Shown here in pieces: positions 7,417-14,349 of a stretch of 21,690 nt of DNA. This DNA comes from Halarsenatibacter sp964630835 (lineage in GTDB: Bacteria; Bacillota; Halanaerobiia; Halanaerobiales; Halarsenatibacteraceae), in contig CAZVZM010000031.1 of the NCBI GenBank assembly GCA_964630835.1, forward strand, positions 1 to 21,690. The letters run 5' to 3'. How positions within the stretch are numbered: the first letter of the stretch is position 1; every line of letters starts with the position of its first letter. Both the position numbers and the translations under genes were made by a program. Below the pieces are notes generated by a model. It saw only the letters and a program-made list of their open reading frames with translations. It was not told the DNA's origin and made no database searches.

Positions 7417-8829
7417 CTAGTTTCCGCTGCCATTTCTTTTGTTAATCTCCCTGCCTATAATCAGGCCGGCGACAGAAGCCTGCATAAGCCCTCTGGTTAT
7501 TCCTGCTCCATCTCCTCCCGCAAATAAATTTTTTACTCTGGTTTCCAGCTCCGGAGTAACTTCCAGCCTGGATGAGTAAAATTTAGCCTCTACACCATAA
7601 AGAAGTGTATCTTTGGAGTAAATACCGGGAGCCATTTCGTCTAAAGCCTCGAGCATTTCCTTGATTCCGGTTAGATGCCTGTGAGGAAAAACAAGACTGA
7701 GATCACCTGCTGTTGCCTGTTCCAGAGTGGGCTCAACTATGCTGCGTCCAATTCTTGCTTCGGTGGACCTGCGCCCCTCCAGCAGATCACCCAGCCGCTG
7801 TACCAGAGCTCCACCACCCAGGAGATTTGCCAGCTTGGCAATGGCCCGCCCGTAGGTATGCGGTTCCTTGAAAGGTTCAGTGAAGGTTTTGCTCACAAGA
7901 AGAGCAAAATTGGAATTTTCTGTCTCAATATCGGCATGAGTATGGCCATTTACGGTGATCAATCCCTGATTGTTTTCACTTACAACCTCTCCTCCCGGAC
8001 ACATGCAAAAAGTCCTCACCCGGTCGTCGAAGGTGGGAGTATGATAGATCAGCTTTGACTCGTAAAGCTCTTCGGTAAGAGGCCTGGCAATTGAAGCGGA
8101 GGTTTCCACTCTAACTCCTATATCTATAGGATTTAATGAGGTATCCAGGCCCAGCTTATCAATTTCTTCTGCCAGCCAGCTGGCATTTTCCCGGCCTGGA
8201 GCCACAACCACAAACTCTGCAGAAACTTCTTCTCCCGAGGCCAGCCTGACCCCCGATGCAACCTCCTCTTTATCATCTACCAGAAGCTCTTCGGCCATTG
8301 TATTAAACTCTATATCTACTTTTTTGTCCAGAAGATAATCCTTCATGTTTTTCAGCACTTTTTTGCTGTAACCTGTTCCGAGATGCCTGAGGCGAGCCGG
8401 TATAAATTTCAGACCGGCTCTGGCCGCCTTATCACGAAACTTCTCTTCTTTCTTCTCATTTACTCCGAAAATCTGATCTGGAGCCCCAAATTTTAGATAA
8501 TAATTATCGGCCCGAGATATAAGAGAATCCAGCTTTTCACGACCAATGTATTCCTCCAGATTTCCTCCCACACTTGAGGTGAGAGCCAGTTTGCCATCGC
8601 TGTAGGCACCTGCTCCCCCCCAGCCGGAAACCACGGCACAGGATACACACTCATAACAGCCCTCACCCGATCCCGGGCTTTCCTTCATGGGACATGTTCG
8701 TCTGGTAATGTCATCGCCCTTTTCCAGAATCAGCACCTCACAGTCCGCTTCTCCTTCTACGAGTTTCAAAGCTGTGAAAATCCCTGTGGGACCCGCTCCC
8801 ACTATAATTACATCATATCTATCCTGCAT
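7417..8829 (-). CDS. FAD-dependent dehydrogenase (NAD(P)/FAD-dependent oxidoreductase, COG2509-like)
   Basis: Resembles the uncharacterised FAD-dependent dehydrogenase family. A Rossmann dinucleotide fold opens the protein (VIIVGAGPTGIFTA, GxGxxG at 11-16), and a second FAD contact is visible near the C-terminus (NLFAGGDGAGITRGL). Four cysteines, Cys46, Cys58, Cys61 and Cys64, fall in a CP...CxxCxxC cluster just before the GGAGAYSDGKL segment; they could bind a metal or Fe-S cluster or be redox active. The 470 residues fit the family. The start ATG follows the upstream gene by 5 bp and its GGAGGGAT site overlaps that gene's stop, so the two are translated from one message. Substrate unknown. 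Confidence 0.85.
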   Translation of the reverse strand: MQDRYDVIIVGAGPTGIFTALKLVEGEADCEVLILEKGDDITRRTCPMKESPGSGEGCYECVSCAVVSGWGGAGAYSDGKLALTSSVGGNLEEYIGREKLDSLISRADNYYLKFGAPDQIFGVNEKKEEKFRDKAARAGLKFIPARLRHLGTGYSKKVLKNMKDYLLDKKVDIEFNTMAEELLVDDKEEVASGVRLASGEEVSAEFVVVAPGRENASWLAEEIDKLGLDTSLNPIDIGVRVETSASIARPLTEELYESKLIYHTPTFDDRVRTFCMCPGGEVVSENNQGLITVNGHTHADIETENSNFALLVSKTFTEPFKEPHTYGRAIAKLANLLGGGALVQRLGDLLEGRRSTEARIGRSIVEPTLEQATAGDLSLVFPHRHLTGIKEMLEALDEMAPGIYSKDTLLYGVEAKFYSSRLEVTPELETRVKNLFAGGDGAGITRGLMQASVAGLIIGREINKRNGSGN

Positions 8830-8834
8830 GAAGC

Positions 8835-9857
8835 CTATCCCTCCTGTATATTCAAATCCGAATCCTTAATTAGTCCTCTGGTTTTCATAACTGCAAATAC
8901 AATATATGAGAGGACAGCCGGAAGTATAAAGTGAAGAATGATAATACCCGGAAGTGCCCCTGATCCCATAACATCCAGCGTGGCCACCTGCCCCACAAGG
9001 CCGCTTGTGCCCATGCCAGCTCCAATGCGGCTGTTGGACATTTCAAAAATCACTGTTGCTACAGGGCCAAGCACGGCTGCCGTGAGAGTGGGCGGAACCC
9101 AGATGTAAGGATTTTTAACAATGTTGCCTATCTGAAGCATTGACGTTCCCAGAGCCTGAGCAAAAAAGCCGCCAGGACCATTGGTTTTGAATCCGGTAAC
9201 GGCAAAACCAATCATCTGTGCTGAACAGCCAACTGTAGCAGCTCCTGCTGCCAGTCCCTCCAGGCCGAGTGAAATAGCCAGGGCTGCGCTGGAAATAGGC
9301 AGAGTCAAAAGCATGCCCATAATCGCCGAGACAAGCACCCCCATGGGAAAGGGCCTCAGCATTGTGGCAGCATTTATCATGCCCCCCAAAAAATAGGTCA
9401 TCTCAATCAGGACTGGAGCCATCAGGAGGCCTGCTCCCCCTCCCGTCAAAATTGCCGCCGCAGGAACTAAAACAATATCCACCGGTGTTTTTCCGGAAAT
9501 GCGTCTTGCTACCTCAGCACCGATAAGCGCTGCCACAAGAGCCCCAACCGGTTCTCCAATGGCGACCTCAACAACCCCTCCGGTAAAGGTCACGGTTCCC
9601 GCTCCTATAGCTCCGGTTACTGCTGCAGCATATAGACTGAGACCGGAAGCGGAAACGCTGGCAGCTACTCCAATGCCTATAGCAGGTCCCATCATGTATT
9701 GTGCAATATCTCCCAGCTCTATCAACCAGTTCAAGCCAAGAAGCTCCCCCAGCTGCGTTATGATCAATCCAATTATGAGGGAGGCAAATAATCCTCTGGC
9801 CATACCATCCAAAATCCGGACAAAATATGTTCTAACAGACGCTGCTCTGGCAGACAT
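8835..9857 (-). CDS. PfoR-type membrane protein (PTS EIIC_2-like)
   Basis: Multi-spanning membrane protein of 340 residues resembling the PTS_EIIC_2 / PfoR family (COG3641), whose members look like sugar phosphotransferase IIC subunits but are usually found without IIA and IIB partners. Roughly eight to ten hydrophobic segments rich in Gly and Ala are visible, with motifs such as MMGPAIGIGVA, GKTPVDIVLVP and NPYIWVPPTLTAAVLGP. No IIA or IIB gene is nearby. The ATG has GGAGGAG at 5 bp, and a GC-rich hairpin with a T tract ends immediately before that site. It probably shares a message with the dehydrogenase downstream. The substrate cannot be told from sequence. Confidence 0.82.
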   Translation of the reverse strand: MSARAASVRTYFVRILDGMARGLFASLIIGLIITQLGELLGLNWLIELGDIAQYMMGPAIGIGVAASVSASGLSLYAAAVTGAIGAGTVTFTGGVVEVAIGEPVGALVAALIGAEVARRISGKTPVDIVLVPAAAILTGGGAGLLMAPVLIEMTYFLGGMINAATMLRPFPMGVLVSAIMGMLLTLPISSAALAISLGLEGLAAGAATVGCSAQMIGFAVTGFKTNGPGGFFAQALGTSMLQIGNIVKNPYIWVPPTLTAAVLGPVATVIFEMSNSRIGAGMGTSGLVGQVATLDVMGSGALPGIIILHFILPAVLSYIVFAVMKTRGLIKDSDLNIQEG

Positions 9858-9869
9858 AAAATCTCCTCC

Positions 9870-9901
9870 AAAAATTTTGGCCCGCCCCGCAAGGACGGGC
9901 C
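9870..9901 (-). terminator. Terminator-like hairpin abutting the PfoR-gene ribosome site
   Basis: On the minus strand GGCCCGTCC-TTGC-GGGGCGGGCC (9901-9879) forms a strong GC stem followed by AAAATTTTT, then directly GGAGGAG of the next gene. Only about 13 bp separate the T tract from the start codon, so no promoter fits between. It is therefore either a leaky terminator setting the ratio of the genes on each side or an attenuator. Confidence 0.7.
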
Positions 9902-9928
9902 ATACTTACTTATAATTTTTCAGATCCT

Positions 9929-10219
9929 CTACTCTGTTTCCAGCCTATCGAGAAGTATTTCATATCCACCCTCGCCGTATTCAAGAGCTCTTTTCACTCT
10001 GCTGATTGTGGCAGTGCTGACGCCGGTTTCCTCCACAATCTTTTCATAGGTGACGCCCTGTCTCAGCATCCTTGCAACTTCAAAACGCTGGGACAGAGAT
10101 TCAATTTCCCCTACAGTAGCAATATCTCTAAAAAAACTGTAGCATTCATCTTTATTTTCCAGAGCCAGGACAGCATCAAACAACTGCTCTGTCAATTCGT
10201 TCCTGATTTCCTCGACCAT
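9929..10219 (-). CDS. TrpR/YerC-YecD family DNA-binding protein
   Basis: A 96-residue all-helical protein of the TrpR-like YerC/YecD family. The C-terminal half carries a helix-turn-helix: LRQGVTYEKIVEETGVSTA followed by TISRVKRALEYG. The N-terminal helices (LFDAVLALENKDECYSFFRDIA) match the dimerisation part of the family. The start is the ATG at 10219, with AGGAGAG 7 bp upstream; a longer frame reaching 10318 overlaps guaA and has no support. It lies 25 bp after guaA and before the hairpin at 9870-9901. Ligand and targets are unknown; its position suggests control of the neighbouring genes, which is inference. Confidence 0.88.
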   Translation of the reverse strand: MVEEIRNELTEQLFDAVLALENKDECYSFFRDIATVGEIESLSQRFEVARMLRQGVTYEKIVEETGVSTATISRVKRALEYGEGGYEILLDRLETE

Positions 10220-10244
10220 GTTATAACTCTCCTTTCTTTGTAAA

Positions 10245-11801
10245 TTATTCCCACTCAATGGTGGCGGGAGGTTTTGAGCTAATATCATAGGCAACTCTGT
10301 TGATTTCTCTAACTTCATCCACGATTCTGCCGGCTATTCTATCCAGCAGTTCATGAGGCAGTCTTACCCAGTCAGCCGTCATAGCCTCTTTGCTGTTCAC
10401 CACCCTCAATATAATTGGATAACCGTAGGTCCTGGTGTCCCCCTGAACTCCCACCGATCTGATGTCGGGCAGGACTGCAAACGCCTGCCAGATATCATCA
10501 CTGCTGTCAAAATTTTCAAGCTCCTCTCTCAGGATATAATCAGCCTGGCGCAAGATATTTAGCTTTGTCCTCTCAACTTCTCCTATTATACGTATTGCCA
10601 GGCCGGGGCCGGGAAAAGGCTGGCGATTGACCAGCTCCTGAGGCAGCCCCAGGTGAGTGCCTATCTCCCTTACCTCATCCTTGAAAAATTCACGCAGGGG
10701 TTCAAGCAGGTCAAGCTCCATCTTTTCGGGCAGACCGCCTACATTATGATGCGATTTAATGAGAGCAGCATTTTGATCGAGGCCGCTTTCAATAACATCC
10801 GAATATATTGTGCCCTGAGCAAGATAATTTATATCCTCGAGTTCATCTGCTTTCTGCTCAAAAACTCTGATAAACTCCTCACCTATTATATTTCTTTTCT
10901 CCTCGGGTTCGGAAACCCCCTCCAGTTTATCGAGAAATCTTTCTGAAGCATCCAGACAGTGGATGGGGAAAGAAAAAATATCCTTAAAATTAGAAATTAC
11001 CCGGTCAGCTTCCTTCTTCCTCAAAAGACCGTGGTCCACAAATATACCTCGCAACCTATCTTCACCAAGTGCCTCCTCAATGAGCGCCGCCGTTACAGAG
11101 GAATCTACACCTCCGGATAAACCTATCAGCACTCTATCTCCTGGATCAAGTAAATCCTGAATTTCGTCAATCCTTTGTGACACCACATCACCTATCTGCC
11201 AGTTCTTCTCCATTTTACAAATAGAAAACACAAAATTGGAGAGAATTTTTTTGCCGCCCTCAGTATGTTCAACTTCGGGATGAAACTGCACACCGTAAAA
11301 ATCCCGGTTAGTATCAGCTATGGCAGCCACCGGATTTTTAGGGGTGGAAGCAAGTATCTGGAAGTCAGAGGGAGTTTCAACGACGCTATCACCATGACTC
11401 ATCCAGACTGTAAGATCACCAGAAGTTTGAGAAGCCATACCCGCAAGCAGCTTATTTTCTTCAACAATTTCCAGATTGGCCCGGCCGTATTCGGAAAAAG
11501 AGTTTTTTGCAGTGCGTCCCCCGACTAGAAGTCCGGCCATAAGCTGCATTCCATAGCATATTCCCAGGACAGGTTTGTCAAGTTCAAATAGCTCTCGAGA
11601 AATCCCTGGAGCTCCCTTCTCATCTGTGCTGGCCGGTCCACCGGAAAGTATGATCCCCTTTACCGCCGAAGATTTAAGATATTCTATATCTAAATCCGGG
11701 GAAACAATCTCACAGTATGCTCCCATGCTTCTTATACTTCGTGCTATCAAGCGCACATATTGACCGCCAAAATTTATGACCACAATCCTGTTTTTTTCCA
11801 T
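10245..11801 (-). CDS. guaA: GMP synthase (glutamine-hydrolysing) GuaA
   Basis: Converts XMP to GMP with ATP and glutamine. The N-terminal class I glutaminase has Cys82 in GICYGMQLMAG and His174/Glu176 in VQFHPEVEHT. The ATP pyrophosphatase domain has the P-loop LSGGVDSS (228-235), and the C-terminal dimerisation domain carries RQPFPGPGLAIRI and ends in KPPATIEWE. From the ATG at 11801 the protein has 518 residues, normal for the family. The start eight codons upstream lacks a ribosome site, while GGGA lies upstream of 11801. It has its own promoter immediately after the groEL terminator. Confidence 0.97.
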   Translation of the reverse strand: MEKNRIVVINFGGQYVRLIARSIRSMGAYCEIVSPDLDIEYLKSSAVKGIILSGGPASTDEKGAPGISRELFELDKPVLGICYGMQLMAGLLVGGRTAKNSFSEYGRANLEIVEENKLLAGMASQTSGDLTVWMSHGDSVVETPSDFQILASTPKNPVAAIADTNRDFYGVQFHPEVEHTEGGKKILSNFVFSICKMEKNWQIGDVVSQRIDEIQDLLDPGDRVLIGLSGGVDSSVTAALIEEALGEDRLRGIFVDHGLLRKKEADRVISNFKDIFSFPIHCLDASERFLDKLEGVSEPEEKRNIIGEEFIRVFEQKADELEDINYLAQGTIYSDVIESGLDQNAALIKSHHNVGGLPEKMELDLLEPLREFFKDEVREIGTHLGLPQELVNRQPFPGPGLAIRIIGEVERTKLNILRQADYILREELENFDSSDDIWQAFAVLPDIRSVGVQGDTRTYGYPIILRVVNSKEAMTADWVRLPHELLDRIAGRIVDEVREINRVAYDISSKPPATIEWE

Positions 11802-11851
11802 ATTATTCCCTTTCTTTTTTTTCAAACAACTTTTTATTTTTCCAGTAATGA

Positions 11852-11880
11852 ATTATACCACAAAAGGGGCCGGGAAGCAA
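11852..11880 (-). promoter_or_regulatory. guaA: Extended -10 promoter for guaA
   Basis: Minus-strand TATAAT at 11857-11852 preceded by TGG (TGn extended -10), with -35 TTGCTT at 11880-11875 and 17-bp spacing. The leader would be only about 45 nt, too short for a purine riboswitch. The -35 box shares bases with the T tract of the groEL terminator. Confidence 0.7.
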
Positions 11881-11916
11881 AAAAAGGCCTGCCCGCGGGC
11901 TATGCGGACAGACCTT
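11879..11916 (-). terminator. Strong intrinsic terminator of groESL
   Basis: On the minus strand a 13-bp stem with two G-U pairs (AAGGTCTGTCCGC with GCGGGCAGGCCTT, 11916-11904 with 11896-11884) and a 7-nt loop is followed by a run of T. A second, T-less hairpin (CTCCCT/AGGGAG, 11944-11959) lies closer to the groEL stop. Confidence 0.9.
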
Positions 11917-11980
11917 CTCTCAATCAATGATCTATTTCACTGACTCCCTCAGGAGGGAGATCTTTAATTTGGGCGTGCTT

Positions 11981-13651
11981 TTACATCATGCCGCCCATAC
12001 CGCCCATGCCGCCTCCGGGAGGCATTCCGGCTCCTCCACCGGGAGCACCTCCGGGGGCGCCACCTTCATCATCATCGTCGTCGGCCTTATCGGCAACCAG
12101 GCACTCTGTTGTCAGCAGCATACCGACAGCGCTGCCAGCATTCTGCAGAGCGGAGCGAGCTACCTTGGCAGGATCTATGATGCCGGCAGAAATCATATCG
12201 GTGTATTCACCGGCCATCACGTCAAATCCTACTCCCTCTTCTTTCTCTTTTAAGCGCTCTACTACTATGGCTCCTTCATAACCCGCATTTGCTGCTATCA
12301 GACGGGTGGGAGATTCAAGAGCTTTCTTAACTATGGAGCAGCCAGTTGCTTCATCTTCATTTTCAAATTCGAGGTCATCCAGAGCGGGCAATGCGTGGAT
12401 ATATGTGGCCCCACCACCTGGCACGAGGCCTTCTTCAACAGCTGCTCTGGTAGCGGAGAGTGCATCCTCAATGCGATGCTTTTTCTCTTCCAGCTCTGTC
12501 TCGGTGGCTGCACCAACATTAATTACTGCTACACCACCGGCAAGCTTGGCCAGACGCTCTTCCAGCTTTTCTCTATCAAAATCGGAGTCAGTGGCTTCAA
12601 TCTGCTTTCTCAGCTGACTTATTCTATTCTTAATCTCCTCTTTTTCGCCTTTGCCTTCTACAATTGTGGTATCATCTTCGGTGATTGTGACTTTGTTTGC
12701 TTCACCGAGCATGCTGATATCAGCGTTTTCCAGCTTGAGGCCCAGATCTTCTGTAATGAGCTGACCGCCGGTTAGGACAGCTATATCCTCCAGCATGGCC
12801 TTTCTTCTGTCACCAAATCCGGGTGCTTTAACTGCCACGCAGTCAAAAGTTCCTCGTATCTTGTTTACAACCAGCGTAGCAAGAGCTTCACCCTCTACAT
12901 CATCAGCAATTATTAGCAGCTCTCTGCCGGATTGAGCTACATTTTCCAGCAGAGGCAGGATATCCTGAATATTGGATATCTCTTCATCGGTGATCAGTAT
13001 ATAGGGATCTTCCATAGAAGCTTCCATTGTTTCAGTGTCGGTTACCATGTAAGGAGAGAGATAACCGCGATCAAACTGCATACCTTCTACAACGTCCATG
13101 GATGTGCCCATGCTCTTTGATTCTTCCACGGAGATGACTCCATCCTGTCCTACCTTCTCCATGGCGCCTGCTATTAATTCTCCAATTTCTTCATCGTCAG
13201 CAGAAATAGCAGCTATCTGTGAAACCGCTTCTCTGCCTTCAACGGGCTCGCTAATGCGACCAATTTCTTCTATAATGCAGTCTACAGCTTTATCAATACC
13301 TCTTTTAAGCTGCATGGGGTTGGCTCCGGCTGCTACGTTTTTCAGGCCCTCATTGAAAATTGCCTCTGCCAGAACTGTAGCTGTGGTTGTGCCGTCTCCA
13401 GCTGCATCATTGGTTTTGGTGGCAACTTCTTTTACAGTTTCGACTCCCATATTTTCAAAGTTATCTTCAACTTCTATTTCGCGAGCAATGCTTACACCAT
13501 CATTAGTGATGGAAGGACTTCCAAAACTCTCTTCAAGTACTACGTTGCGTCCTTTAGGACCAAGTGTAATTTTAATGGAACTGGCCAGTGTCTCTACACC
13601 ATCTTCCAGAGCTCTGCGTGCTTCCTCTGCAAACTTTAACTCCTTGGCCAT
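11981..13651 (-). CDS. groEL: Chaperonin GroEL (60 kDa)
   Basis: ATP-driven protein-folding chamber that works with GroES. It is 556 residues long, with the N-terminal ITLGPKGRNV, the ATP-binding GDGTTTATVLA, the apical-domain VAVKAPGFGDRRKAML and the C-terminal Gly/Met repeats ending in GGMGGMGGMM. An uninterrupted run of Asp and Glu precedes the Gly-rich tail, and the protein is acidic overall, which would fit a salt-adapted host. The ATG has GGAGGG 6 bp upstream and lies 22 bp after groES. Controlled through the CIRCE operator upstream of groES. Confidence 0.98.
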   Translation of the reverse strand: MAKELKFAEEARRALEDGVETLASSIKITLGPKGRNVVLEESFGSPSITNDGVSIAREIEVEDNFENMGVETVKEVATKTNDAAGDGTTTATVLAEAIFNEGLKNVAAGANPMQLKRGIDKAVDCIIEEIGRISEPVEGREAVSQIAAISADDEEIGELIAGAMEKVGQDGVISVEESKSMGTSMDVVEGMQFDRGYLSPYMVTDTETMEASMEDPYILITDEEISNIQDILPLLENVAQSGRELLIIADDVEGEALATLVVNKIRGTFDCVAVKAPGFGDRRKAMLEDIAVLTGGQLITEDLGLKLENADISMLGEANKVTITEDDTTIVEGKGEKEEIKNRISQLRKQIEATDSDFDREKLEERLAKLAGGVAVINVGAATETELEEKKHRIEDALSATRAAVEEGLVPGGGATYIHALPALDDLEFENEDEATGCSIVKKALESPTRLIAANAGYEGAIVVERLKEKEEGVGFDVMAGEYTDMISAGIIDPAKVARSALQNAGSAVGMLLTTECLVADKADDDDDEGGAPGGAPGGGAGMPPGGGMGGMGGMM

Positions 13652-13673
13652 ATGTATCCCTCCTTAATATTTT

Positions 13674-13958
13674 TTATTCAATAACGGCCAGAACATCTTC
13701 AAGGCTGAGAATTACGTATTCCTCATCATCAATATTGACCTCGGTTCCTGCGAACTTGTCAAATACTATAGTGTCTCCGATCTCAACAGTATCTGCGCTC
13801 TCTTCGTCACAACCTTTTCCTTTGGCGACTACCTCACCCTGCTGTGGCTTTTCTTCTTTAGCAGTATCAGGAAGAACAATGCCGCTTTCAGTTTTCTTCT
13901 CTTCTTCCGTCTCCTGATATTTGACGGCCACGCGGTCGTTCAGTGGTCTCAAATTCAC
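13674..13958 (-). CDS. groES: Co-chaperonin GroES (10 kDa)
   Basis: Lid of the GroEL chamber. From the GTG at 13958 it has 94 residues, the standard length, beginning VNLRPLNDRVAVK and containing SGIVLPDTAKEEKPQQGEV and the C-terminal EYVILSLEDVLAVIE. The GTG is supported by a GGGGG tract 9-10 bp upstream; the longer frame to 14000 has no ribosome site and would add residues the family lacks. First gene of groES-groEL, downstream of promoter and CIRCE. Confidence 0.97.
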   Translation of the reverse strand: MNLRPLNDRVAVKYQETEEEKKTESGIVLPDTAKEEKPQQGEVVAKGKGCDEESADTVEIGDTIVFDKFAGTEVNIDDEEYVILSLEDVLAVIE

Positions 13959-14015
13959 TTGTAAATACCCCCTTTTAAAATTTAATTGCTGACAGCACAA
14001 AAAAGTTCACCGTTA

Positions 14016-14042
14016 TTAGCACTCGCTTGAGGTGAGTGCTAA
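14016..14042 (-). promoter_or_regulatory. CIRCE operator (HrcA binding site)
   Basis: Perfect match to the consensus TTAGCACTC-N9-GAGTGCTAA. It lies just downstream of the groES promoter, in the transcribed leader, so the heat-shock repressor HrcA is expected to control groESL. hrcA itself is not in the window. Confidence 0.98.
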
Positions 14043-14056
14043 CAAATCCATTTTAT

Positions 14057-14085
14057 ATAATAATGGAGTTGATAATATAAATCAA
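14057..14085 (-). promoter_or_regulatory. Sigma-A promoter for groESL
   Basis: Minus-strand -35 TTGATT at 14085-14080, 17-bp spacer, -10 TATTAT at 14062-14057. Predicted start is near 14050, directly before CIRCE, the usual arrangement in Firmicutes. Confidence 0.75.
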
Positions 14086-14349
14086 GGGTCAAATTCAACG
14101 ATTATAATTTTTCTAATTTGATTAGCGCTTTTTTACTCTGTTTTTCACTGTTTATCTTTTGTAAACAAAAAATTTCGGGTTTTTATCGAGAATATCTGGA
14201 GATCAGCTATATATTGACCCGAAATTAAATACCCAGAAATAAATATTCGCCTGTGTAAGATTCTTTTTCACACCAGCTGTTAATTTTTACAATAACGGTT
14301 ATGGAGAAAATCCTAAAAAAATAAAGGTTTAAAAAAATAAATACTGTTA
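14086..14349. other. AT-rich intergenic region between the radical SAM gene and groESL
   Basis: With the groES leader this is a gene-free stretch of about 390 bp (13959-14349). Besides CIRCE, the promoter and the inverted repeat at 14171-14226, it holds only poly-A/T tracts, the small inverted repeat CTAAT-TTG-ATTAG near 14112-14124, and a repeated CTGTTAT pair near the end of the radical SAM gene. I see no coding potential on either strand. Confidence 0.5.
14165..14226 (-). terminator. Long-loop terminator-like inverted repeat
   Basis: AATTTCGGGT at 14171-14180 and its exact complement ACCCGAAATT at 14217-14226 are 36 bp apart. Read on the minus strand, the second arm is followed by a T-rich run (TTTTTTG), so it can act as the terminator of the radical SAM gene about 125 bp downstream of its stop. 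The loop is longer than normal for a simple terminator. Confidence 0.5.

Noticed and set aside
11802..11851. Purine riboswitch upstream of guaA
   Set aside because: The leader from the predicted start is only about 45 nt, too short for the aptamer.
13098..13667. 189-codon plus-strand frame antisense to groEL
   Set aside because: Long antisense frame produced by groEL codon bias; Ser/Pro/Thr-rich with no family resemblance.
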